From positions 41,953,192-42,017,191 of the forward strand of contig NC_068566.1 of assembly GCF_025698545.1 (NCBI RefSeq): DNA of 64,000 nt, in the 5' to 3' direction. Below, piece after piece: positions 24,241-34,473 of the stretch (position 1 is the stretch's first letter; the number at the start of each line of letters is the position of its first letter). The DNA is from Gossypium raimondii. Taxonomy: Eukaryota; Streptophyta; Magnoliopsida; Malvales; Malvaceae. The translations under genes and the position numbers were made by a program. A model generated the notes under the pieces. It saw only the letters and a list, made by a program, of their open reading frames with translations, ran no database searches and was not told where the DNA came from.

Positions 24241-25479
24241 AATTCTGACATGAGAACATGTGAAATCAAAATGAAACTATTATCTGTATATGCATGAAAT
24301 ACTTGGAAACTTGATATCTGATGAGCTCATCCTTGTTCTTGTTATTCACATGAAATACATGACTAACATGTTTGTTGAGGTTATATGTGTTAGGCTAATT
24401 GCCAAATTGCTTTGGATGTATTATGCATATTTATTGTATGAGTAAATGAATGGTAAGATAATTCCCCGTTATACGAACTTACTAAGCATTAAGTGCTTAC
24501 TCAGTTGTATTTCCTCTGTTTTATAGTACTCGGAAGCTCGTTGGTTTGGAAGCTTGGCGAAGATCACTCACACTTTCCACCGGCCCATTTCGGTACAATT
24601 GTGAAATTAATTTTGGTTATAATGGCATGTATAGGTTAACTTGGCCATTGTTGGCATTTTAAATATTTTGGTTGTAACTAACCATTGGTATGACTTGTGT
24701 TTGGTATATTTTGAAATGTGTATATATACATGGCCTTAACATGATTGATGTGTGAAATTGAAATGGATTAATGATGGTAAGCATATGAATGAATAGATGG
24801 AGATAACATAATTGATAAAGTAAGCATAAATGTAAAATTAATCAATTAGGTAAGATTGAGTATAAGAATACATGTGATGAAATATCATGCATAAGATTTG
24901 GTTTTGGCTTGGTTTAAATGTCTTGAATTGGTAGTGAATGTCTTTAAGTGTTTATGTAGGTGGAATATGAAATTGGGTGAGGAATATGGCTTGGAAATGA
25001 CCTTATTTTGTCCACACGGGCAGAGACACGGGCGTGTGTCTCAGCCGTGTATGACACATGGCCTAGCACATGGGCGTGTGTTCTGGCCGTGTGTCCCCTG
25101 CATCTTAAAATTTCAAAATAAAATGCTCAGAATTGATCACACGGCCTGACATACGGGCGTGTGGCTTGGCCGTGTGACCCCTGCACTTAAAAATATTGTA
25201 AGCCAGAGAGTTACACGGGTTGGGGACACGACTGTGTGCCCTACTTCAATTACCACACGGCCTAAGACACGGGTGTGTCACTTGGCCATGTGAACCACAC
25301 GGGCGTGTGACCCCTGCACCTTGCAAAATTTTGAAATTTCGTGAAAAATTCTTTGAGTTTCCGATTTAGTCCCGATTTGTTTCTAATGTATATTTTGGGC
25401 CTCGAGAGCTCTCATAAGGGATTTTATGAATAATATCTGACATGAATGTTAAATAATAATATGAAATGTTTGTATTTAA

Positions 25480-25906
25480 TAGAGGTGTTCATGGGTCGAG
25501 CAGCCTGGCCCGGCCCGATGGCTCGCCCGAAATATGGGAGGGTTCGGGTAAAAATATATGCCTGAAATATGGGTTTGGGCAAAAAAACGAGGCCCGTTTA
25601 GAAAACTGGCCGAGCCTCAAGCACCACTTTTTTGGCCCGAGCCCGGCCCGACCTGAATATAATAAATAGATTTTTTTATTTTTTTAATTTTAAAATATTT
25701 TTAAAATACTTTTTTTTTATTTTTTTATTTTTAAAATAAATTTTTGGTGTTTATTAAAAAAATGAGCCGGGCCGGGCTCGGACTTAGAAATTTTTTCTCG
25801 GGCCGAGCCTAGACAAAATTTTAGGTCCATATTTCCGGCAGGGCCCGGGCCTAGGACGCGGGCCAAAAAAATTTTCTGGTCCTGGCCCGGCCTATAAACA
25901 CCTCTA
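25480..25906. mobile_element. G-rich hAT-type element, copy 1
   Basis: Ends TAGAGGTGTTCATGGG and TATAAACACCTCTA, with a perfect 8-bp duplication GTATTTAA (25472-25479, 25907-25914). The ends are GGCCCGGCCCG-rich and include GAAATATGGGAGGGTT. The middle is an AT-rich run. A longer relative sits at 57600-58241. Confidence 0.85.
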
Positions 25907-25984
25907 GTATTTAATTTGTTTATTTTGGTAATACTCCATAACCCTATTCCAACGACAGATACGGGTTCGAGGTGTTATAGAGAA

Positions 25985-27737
25985 TCTTGGACAGTCATTG
26001 GTTCATACACAGTTTTTTTTAAAATTTTTCCTCTTGGTTGCATATATAAATGGGGGGTTTTGCTCTCCCCTATTTCATCAACTCTCTCGGCCACTGTCTC
26101 TTACAAAATAAAAAATTCTCTTCTAAATTGCTTTTTTAAGTTTTGAAATTTTTGGAGGGAAAGATTTATTTGTGTTTATGTTTGAGGGAGATTGTGTGAT
26201 AGTTTTAAGGTATGTTTGAGTTCAAGGTAAAACTATTGTGTGGGGATAGAACTATCACCTTTGTAGTCCATTGCATTGCAACTTGATCTATCAGTTCGCT
26301 ATGGTTATACAGTTACGGGTTGAAGTATAACTAAGGCTCCTAATTGACAGTGGTTATGCGCTCACGGGTTGAAGTATAACTCAACCCCCGAGTTGTCGGT
26401 CGTTATGCGATCACGAGTTCAAGTTTCATGATACCGGAAGAGGATGATTTATAAACCCTATATATAAGTTTGAGATCATAATCATAGGGAAAAATTAAGG
26501 GACTTTTCAATATATCAACTTATTCTTTTTCTCCATCTCCATCAAATGTAGTATCCTTAATCTTCCTATTATCGAAACCTGTGACAAAGTTGGGAGTAAA
26601 AAAACTTTCAGGAGGAGTGGCTCTGACGTTGGAGAAAAGTAGAAATGCAACTTGAGACAATAGCGATTGTTGTGATTAAAAAACTCATTAATAACTACAA
26701 TTGTTGCTATCCCAACTCGAGTTTTAGCTTTTTCTTTATCGTCTCTGTCACAAGTTTTGGACAATGATGTTAATGATACTACTTTGGTAGAGGTAGAGAA
26801 AAAAAAGTTGATTATACTAGAAAGCCCATTTGCTTTTTCCTATGATTATGATCTTAAACTTATGTAAAATCATTTTCCGAAATCACGAAACTTGAACCCA
26901 TGACCGCATAACCATTGCCAACTGGGGTATCGAGTTATACTCCAACCCATGGCTACATAACCACCATCAATTGGGAGCCTTAGTTATTTTTGAACCCATG
27001 ACCATATAACCATTGTGAACTAGGGACCTGAGTTACAATGCAATGGACTTTTAAGGTGATGATTCAATTCCCACACGACAGACGAAATATGTGGGTCTCT
27101 AAGTGCCATTACATCACCGTTAACTCATTCATACCTTAAAACTATCACAATGTCTACCTCAAATACAAACACAAACACCTTCTCACCAAATTTCCAACAC
27201 ACACACACACAAAAAACAATTTTTTACAAATAGAAAATGCATCCTGCAGGAAGCGTTTTCTATTTCTCTCTCTAAAATTGACCTATTTCCCTAAATATGA
27301 GAAAAACTACCTAAATCCTTAATTATTTTTTAAAATAAGCTTTTTCTTCTAATTTACTCTATTAAAAAGATGAGTAAATACTCTTATAAAAAATAAGAAA
27401 AAAAAATTTCCTCCCTTTACTAAAGGTAAATCATGAAAATGATTAAAAATTATCAATTGAATTAATTAATTTCTCACTAAAATACTAAACATGCATACTT
27501 TTACCAAACTTTAGCATTGCTACACAAGTTTTAAAAGCCAAGTGAAAAGAAACGAGACACTTTTAAATAGAAGGATCTTAAATCTAGCTATTCTAATTTT
27601 CTATACATTTGATCTTATAATCTTGATTTGTATTTCTATATAGGTGGATCATCATGATTATGTTGGAAATATTATTAGTTTAATCCAAAATTCCAAATTC
27701 TATTTAGGCCCGAGTTTAAGTGGGTTAGACCTACTAG
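25985..27737. other. Intergenic region dominated by a foldback element
   Basis: Outside 26140-27215 it is AT-rich with a (CA)n tract at about 27199-27211 and no gene. The minus-strand frame 26507-26764 lies in the foldback loop and has no recognisable domain. Confidence 0.5.
26140..27215. mobile_element. Foldback element with about 350-bp inverted arms
   Basis: The left arm (about 26140-26492) and right arm (about 26833-27215) are reverse complements with moderate divergence. Shared blocks include GTGATAGTTTTAAGGTATG, AGTCCATTGCATTG, ATAACTAAGGCTCC and GAGATCATAATCATAGG in inverse form. Each arm carries three imperfect units of about 50 bp with GGTTATGCGNTCACGGGTT. The loop is about 340 bp. 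Outer limits are approximate and no target duplication was fixed. Confidence 0.7.
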
Positions 27738-28346
27738 TGTCATGGGTTGCGCATGGGAGCACGCAACCATGACAAACTTGTGCGATCCATCGTATTCGAG
27801 GGAGGTCATTTGGCCCAACCAAACTGGCCCGGTGCCTGGAGAGATTAAAAGCCCATCTCAAGAGCCCGATATAAATGGGAAGTGATCTAGAAGATATAAT
27901 TATGGAATCTTAGAGTTCTAATTGTATATAGCTGATTATGTAAGCTTAGAGTTCTAATTGTATACAGCTTTTAATGGTAGCCATTGATGTACTGTGATTT
28001 ACACCGTTGATTTTAGGGAGGCTCAGCTATAAATAGAGACCTCTTTGCTCATTGTAATTCATTCAATTGTTAATAAGAATTTTGAGAGTATTCACTCAAA
28101 CTTTTCTCTCAAGTGTTCTTGCTTTTGTTCATCTTTCAAGGCTCGTTCTCACTTCGTTCTTCTGCTGTTCTTCGTGGAAACCTTAAGGGAATTCTGTTGA
28201 ATCCTTTATCGTTGCGAGTTAAGTTGACTTAGGCGTTTTTACTATTGAATCCTTTATCACTGCAAGTTAGGCTGACTTATGCGTTTTTAAGCAAAGAAAC
28301 TGCCTAAGGCCGTACGGATCCGTGGGAAAACTCTAAGTCCGTGACA
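27738..28346 (+). repeat. 5' LTR of the chromovirus
   Basis: Starts TGTCATGGG and ends CCGTGACA. TATAAATA box at 28028-28035 followed by the presumed R/U5 region. Confidence 0.93.
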
Positions 28347-28364
28347 GTTGATATCCGAGCTAAG
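28347..28364 (+). promoter_or_regulatory. Primer-binding-like site
   Basis: Directly after the 5' LTR, TTGATATCCGAGC resembles the TGGTATCAGAGC site primed by initiator tRNA-Met, with mismatches. Confidence 0.5.
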
Positions 28365-28385
28365 GTTCATAACTACCGTTGAAAG

Positions 28386-31300
28386 ATGTCGAAAGAAGTT
28401 GAGGGAATGGAGACCCGTAGGAGGGCAAGGAAAGCCAGTCACTCGAGGGACATATTGTCAGCTTTAGAGGATCGTGTCGTCACTCTCGAGAATTTCGCAG
28501 GGGATATCAAGGAGAGGATTGATGATGTCGACGATAGGCTCCATGATGGATTGTAGTCCATGCAGGAGCAGCTCAAAGTGTATGTGACAGATAATGTGGA
28601 ACAGTTGACTGGTAGAGATGATGCCATTGAGGCTATGGTGACGGCCTTGAAGGGAGAGATTGCGGAGCTCAAGGGTGAAATCACAATCTACAAGGCTGCT
28701 TTGGGTAATGGTGGGTTAGCGGCTGTCGCACCCAAGCCCAATATTGATGTTCTCAAGCCCAATGAGTTCAAGGGAACAAGGTCCGCAAGAGATGTGTACA
28801 ACTTTTTGTGGGGAATCGAGCAATACTTCTGTGCCAAAGGCATCACGGAGGATGTCACTAAGGCAACTACTACTGCAATGTATTTATCTGACGTTGCTTT
28901 GTTGTGGTGGCGTCGTAGGCCCACTGATGTGAGACGTGGTGGGACCGAAATTGAAACATGGGAGGAGTTTCGATGTGAGTTCAAAGCACAGTTTTACCTA
29001 GAGTATGCCGAGGATGAGGCTCGGGTAAAGTTGCACCAGCTTGCGCAACAAGGCACTGTGAGGGAGCATGTGCAGGAGTTTAGCGAGCTTATGCTCCAAA
29101 TCTCAGATATGGGGGAGAAATATGCCTTCTTTTCCTTCATGGACGGATTAAAACCGTAGGCGAAGTAAGAGTTGCAACGCCGAGGAGTTCAGGAACTTAC
29201 TAAGGCTATGTCAGTAGCAGAATCGCTTGCTGAATTTAATGGGAAGAAAGATAATCCCAATTCTTCTAAGCTAAGATTTAATCAAAAGGGTAATAGTGGG
29301 GGAGATAAAGAAAGGCCCACTAGGAACGGGTATGGAAAGAAGCCTTGGGACAAGAGAAAGAGTGGGCCTATAAGTTGCTTTCAGTGTGACGGTCCACATA
29401 TGATCAAGGACTACCCAAAGAAGGCCGCTCTCACGGCCATGGAAGCAAAGGGGGAGTCCGATGTGGAGGATAATAATCTTGGTTCGATACTAGGGGGTGT
29501 CGAAGATAGAATGAGCCATGGTTTAATGTTTGTAGACATCATTATGGCCGATAGAAAATTGAATGCGCTCGTTGACACAGGCGCTTCTGATTTGTTCATA
29601 TCCGAGGAGGCTGCTTGTAAACTGGGCCTCAAGATAGAAAATGAAGTGAGTCGGATCAAAACATTGAACTCAGAAAGTGTTCCAATCAAGGGAGTTGCAA
29701 AGGGAGTGGATTTTCAACTCAGCAAATGGTCTGGGAAGGTATCCATTAAGGTAATACCACTTGATGATTATGATTTTGTGGTGGGACTAAGCTTCCTTGA
29801 TCAGGTTAATACCCTTATTGCCCATTCGAGCAATTACATGGTGATTTCAGACGCGAAACATCAATGCCTGGTGAAAGTGACAAGGAAAAGAAGCTGTGAG
29901 GGAAAAACACTGTCAGCAATTCAGTTTGCTAAAGGTGTACGTAGAAATGAAGTTTCATATCTAGCTACCTTGAAGATCGAAGGGACCGCTGAGTCTGTTA
30001 GTGAGACCCCGAAAGAAGTGGGTCAATTGTTGCAATCATTCCGAGATGTAATGCCTGCGCAGTTGCCTAAAAGTTTACCCCCCAAGAGGGAGGTGGACCA
30101 CAAAATCGAGTTAATGTCCAATGTGGTACCGCCAGCAAGGGCCTCCTATCGTATGTCACCGCCAGAATTAGAAGAGTTGCGAAAACAATTGAATGAACTT
30201 TTGGATGCGGGATACATTAGACCATCTAAATCCCCATATGGTGCGCCAGTGTTGTTCCAAAAGAAACACGATGGGTCCTTGAGAATGTGCATCGATTATC
30301 GAGTTCTAAACAAGATCACTGTGAAGAATAGATACCCTATTCCTCTTATTGCAGATTTGTTTGATCAGCTTGGTAGTGCAAGATGGTTTACCAAGTTAGA
30401 TTTGAGATCGGGGTATCATTAAGTTCGGATAGCCGAGGGGGACGAACCAAAGACAGCTTGTGTGACACGGTACGGTTCGTATGAGTTCTTTGTGATGCCT
30501 TTCGGACTCACGAATGCTCCGGCTACATTCTGCACCCTAATGAATAAGGTACTGCAACCCTTTCTTGATCGTTTTGTGGTTGTTTACCTTGACGATATTG
30601 TAGTGTATAGCAAGTCTCTTGAAGAGCACATAGGACACTTGAGGGAGGTGTTCCAAACTTTGAGGGAAAATGAACTGTTCATCAAGGAGGAGAAATGCTC
30701 ATTTGCCCAACAAGAGGTGGCATTTCTAGGCCACATTGTGGGAGGTGGTAAGATCCGAATGGATAAGAGTAATGTTCAAGCCATTTCAGAGTGGGAGCCT
30801 CCAACCAAGGTAACAGAGTTGAGATTTTTCCTTGGGTTGAAAAATTACTATCGACGCTTCATAGAAGGCTACTCTAGAATTACCACTCCCTTGACGGACA
30901 TGTTGAAAAAGGGGAAGGTATGGGATTGGAATCCGGAATGTGAGAAGGCCTTCAATCAACTGAAGCAAGAAATGACGAGGGAACCCGTACTTGCCTTGCT
31001 GGATTTTACGAAGCCTTATGAGGTACGCACAGATGCATCAGATTATGCTATTGGGGGAGTATTGATGCAAGATGGGCACCTAATTACTTTCGAGAGTCGA
31101 AAGCTTAATGAGACGGAAAGTAGATATACGGTCAAAAAGAAAGAGATGACTGCGATAGTACACGGCTTGCGCACATGGAGACACTATCTATTGGGTTCCA
31201 GGTTCGTGGTCCTTACCGATAATATTGCCAATAGTTATTTTCTAACCCAGAAAAAGTTGTCCCCCAAGCAGGCTCGTTGGCAGGTTTTACTAGCAGAGTT

Positions 31301-32894
31301 TGATTTTACAATGGAGTATAAACCAGGAAATGCCAACATTGTGGCCCATGCACTCAGTCAAAAGATAGAATTTGCAGCAATTAGTCAACCTGAGGGTTCT
31401 TTGTTGGAACGCATTCGAGAGGGATTGTCCCATGATCCCACGACCAAAAATTTGATTGAGCTTGCCAAAGAAGGAAAAACGAGAAGATTTTGGCTTGATG
31501 GGGAGCTGTTATACACTCATGGGCATCGCCTCTATATGCCCCATAATGGGAAACTCCGTAAGGAAGTCATGAATGAATGTCATGACTCGAAATGGGCAGG
31601 TCATCCAGGGATGCATCGCACGTTGTCGCTTTTGGAGGATCGTTATTACTGGCCTCACATGGGCGCTGATGTGGAAACCTATGTGAAAACTTGCCTAGTG
31701 TGCCAACAAGACAAGGTTGAGTTAAAGACTCCAGTCGGTTTGCTTCAACCCTTGCCAGTTCCGGAGAGGCCATGAGAGAGTTTATCCATGGATTTTATTA
31801 TTGGGTTGCCTAAGTCTGACGGGTTTGCGAGTATTCTTATGGTAGTGGACAGGTTTTCAAAATATGCAACATTCATTCTGGCAACCAATGAGTGCCCTAC
31901 TGAGGAAGCAACTCGGTTGTTCCTTAGACATGTGGTGAAATATTGGAGAGTGCCACTGTCTATTATCAGTGATCGAGATGGGCGATTTACGGGCCGGTTC
32001 TGGACGGAGTTGTTCAAGTCAATGGGCTCAGATTTGAATTTCTCCACGAGCATGCATCCACAAACCGATGGGCAAACTAAACGAGTAAATGCATTGTTGG
32101 AGACGTACCTTTGACACTATGTGAGTGCCACACAAATGGATTGGCCAAAATTGTTGGATGTGGCCCAATTTTCATACAACTTGCAGCGAAGTGGGGTGAC
32201 GAATCAAAATCCATTTGAAATAGTGACGGGTCAACAGCCACTCACACCCAACGCTGTTGTGACCCATTATACAGGAACAAATCCGGCAGCCTATCAATTC
32301 GCAAAAGATCGGCAAGAGAAGAATGATTTGGCTAGAGCTTGTCTACACAAGGCAAGTAAGCGTAGCAAGAAGTGAGCCGATCAGAACCGAAGGGATGTAC
32401 AATTTGAAGTGGGTGACTCAGTCCTTGCTAAACTACACCTGATTTTGAGATATACTGGCTTGCACAAGGGTCTTGTGCGAATGTATGAAGGGCCGTTCAA
32501 AGTTGTGAAGAGAGTAGGCAAGGTGGCCTACAAGCTTGAGTTGCCAGCAAAACTTAAAGTCCACCTAGTCTTCCATGTAAGCATGCTTAAGCCATTTCAT
32601 GAGGATCAAGATGATCTGAATCGAGGCAAGTCCGAACGAGCATCGATGGGGGTAAATGAGTCGTATGATCGTGAAGTCGAAAACATTGAGGCAGATCGAG
32701 TAATTAGACAAAAGTACCACCGACCACGGCATGAGTACTTAGTTCGATGGAAGGGATTTCCTGATAGCAAAGCAAGTTGGGAACCTGCCGAGGCATTGTG
32801 GCAGTTCTAAGGGAAGATTGACCAGTTCCATAAGGAGGATGCGACGAGGGTGTCGCTAGAACAAGTGGGGAAGAATGTCATGGGTTGCGCATGA
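28386..32894 (+). pseudogene. gag-pol polyprotein of the chromovirus, closed by nonsense codons
   Basis: One frame runs from ATG 28386 to TGA 32892-32894 with no frameshift. It is cut by in-frame stops at 28554, 29157, 29166, 30420, 31773, 32112, 32373 and 32808. Domains in order: gag (about 28780-29150); CCHC knuckle at about 29377 with its last Cys changed to Tyr; aspartic protease LVDTGASDL at about 29569; reverse transcriptase with VVYLDDIV at about 30580; RNase H from about 31020; HHCC zinc finger at about 31600; integrase core from about 31788, whose expected catalytic Glu is Lys (AAA at 32079-32081); and a C-terminal chromodomain ending EYLVRWKGFPDSKASWEP. The chromodomain places it among plant chromoviruses. 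The clade within them is not resolved. It cannot encode a full polyprotein. Confidence 0.93.
32863..32875 (+). promoter_or_regulatory. Polypurine tract
   Basis: AAGTGGGGAAGAA lies immediately before the 3' LTR, the expected plus-strand primer. Confidence 0.8.
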
Positions 32895-33484
32895 GAGCAC
32901 GCAACCATGACAAACTTGTGCGATCCATCGTATTCGAGAGAGGTCATTTGGCCCAACCAAACTGGCCCGGTGCCTGTAGAGATTAAAAGCCCATCTCAAG
33001 AGCCCGGTATAAATGGGAAGTGATCTAGAAGATATAATTATGGAATCTTAGAGTTCTAATTGTATATAGCTGATTATGTAAGCTTAGAGTTCTAATTGTA
33101 TATAGCTTTTAATGGTAGCCATTGATGTACTGTGATTTACACCGTTGATTTTAGGGAGGTTCAACTATAAATAGAGACCTCTTTACTCATTGTAATTCAT
33201 TCAGTTGTTAATAAGAATTTTGAGAGTATTCACTCAAACTTTTCTCTCAAGTGTTCTTGCTTTTGTTCATCTTTCAAGGCTCGTTCTCACTTCGTTCTTC
33301 TGCTGTTCTTCGTGGAAACCTTAAGGGAATTCTGTTGAATCCTTTATCGTTGCGAGTTAAGCTGACTTAGGCGTTTTTACTGTTGAATCCTTTATCACTG
33401 CAAGTTAGGCTGACTTAGGCATTTTTAAGCAAAGAAACTGCCTAAGGCCGCACGGATCCGTGATAAAACTCTAAGTCCGTGACA
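32876..33484 (+). repeat. 3' LTR of the chromovirus
   Basis: 609 bp, same ends as the 5' LTR; TATAAATA box at 33166-33173. It could drive outward transcription towards the PPR gene about 0.9 kb away, which is inference. Confidence 0.93.
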
Positions 33485-34378
33485 CTAGGTCATCACTTTA
33501 ATGGGTTAAATATTATTTTCTTTGTATTTTTAAATTTTAATATATTTACTTAGAATATAATATTGTAAGTATTTTTTTTTAAAATTTGAATATATATCAT
33601 TTTAATATTTAAAGTTTAGAATTAAAATCAATAAGTGTTGAATGTGATGGTAAGACACATTGTATTAGTGGAGATGTTGATTCGATCATTGAATTTAATA
33701 TTGTTGAGAGAGACAACCCCAAACTCTAAATATGAGTTGTAAAACAAACATGAAAAATACAAAAAGTTTAGAATTAAAAATAAAGGTATAAATCAAAACT
33801 TAATAAATGAAGTTTTTAATTTCTTTTCCTTCATATCAGTTTTGAAATTGATAACTTTTCTTAATTTAGTTTTTGAACTTGAATTACGTTAAAAATTGGT
33901 CTCTCATTAACTTTTGAGATTATGTCGTATCATTACTTAAAATTCTAAAAATTATATAAAATCTAATAAATACAAAATAAAAATATTATAAAGAAATTTT
34001 AAAAAATTCAAAGATGACGTGACACATTTCAGAGTATCACGATAACAAGGAAATTCAAGTTTATTGATTAAATTGGAAAAATCTATCACTTGAGACTAAT
34101 GTAGACAAAAAAAAAAAGAGTTATCAAGTTAGAAATTAAATGTTACTTTATCCAAAATAGAGGGACTAAATTTTAAAAGACTGAGGAGTTGTAGGACAAA
34201 TAGCAGAATTAAACCTTAGACTAAATACCCACTATCTCAAGATCCATATTTTTGTTCATTCCGGGTTGACCCGTAACCATCGCAGCAAACTCCCCCACTG
34301 AAAGCCGAATTCTCTCATCAAAGCTCCCATTTTTGCAAGCCTCCTCCAAATCCATGGTGGAAACCCAGAAAGGAAGAA
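33485..34378. other. AT-rich intergenic region and PPR gene 5' flank
   Basis: No gene. The last about 150 bp probably hold the 5' UTR of the PPR gene, including an upstream ATG at 34354 that opens a short overlapping frame. Confidence 0.5.
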
Positions 34379-34473
34379 ATGAAGCTATACCCATCTCATC
34401 GACCTCTCAAAATTCCTATCATTTTCTCAAAACAGAGATTTTGTGCTACACCCAAAGTTTCCCCTCAAGATAA
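34354..34473 (+). other. Upstream ORF overlapping the PPR start
   Basis: ATG at 34354 opens a 39-codon frame ending TAA at 34471-34473. It overlaps the main ATG (34379) in a different frame. If the transcript starts upstream of it, it would tend to lower PPR translation. Whether it lies in the mRNA is unknown. Confidence 0.4.

Larger units (their letters stand above)
18557..25979 (+). mobile_element. Solo LTR number 2, host of a nested cluster
   Basis: It starts TGTAATAGCCCG and ends GAGGTGTTATA, flanked by a perfect 5-bp duplication GAGAA (18552-18556 and 25980-25984). Subtracting three inserts (19511-20139, 20906-24240, 25480-25906 and their duplications) leaves about 3.0 kb, the size of solo LTR 1. 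The terminal TGTAATA/TGTTATA differ from the TGTAACA/TGTTACA of the sister copies by one C-to-T at each end. It contains the CACACGG...GGCGTGTG repeats at 25010-25320 and the CCGTTATATGGCTCTTTG-type minisatellite at 20455-20775. No coding capacity. Confidence 0.85.
27738..33484 (+). mobile_element. Complete Ty3/gypsy chromovirus (LTR retrotransposon)
   Basis: Two 609-bp LTRs (27738-28346, 32876-33484) enclose a primer-binding-like site, one long gag-pol frame with protease, reverse transcriptase, RNase H, integrase and chromodomain, and a polypurine tract. By eye the LTRs differ at about 16 positions (about 2.6%), mostly transitions, so the insertion is fairly young. CTAG flanks both sides (ACTAG if the terminal A is shared). 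The flanking DNA is the AT-rich intergenic region before the PPR gene. Confidence 0.95.
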
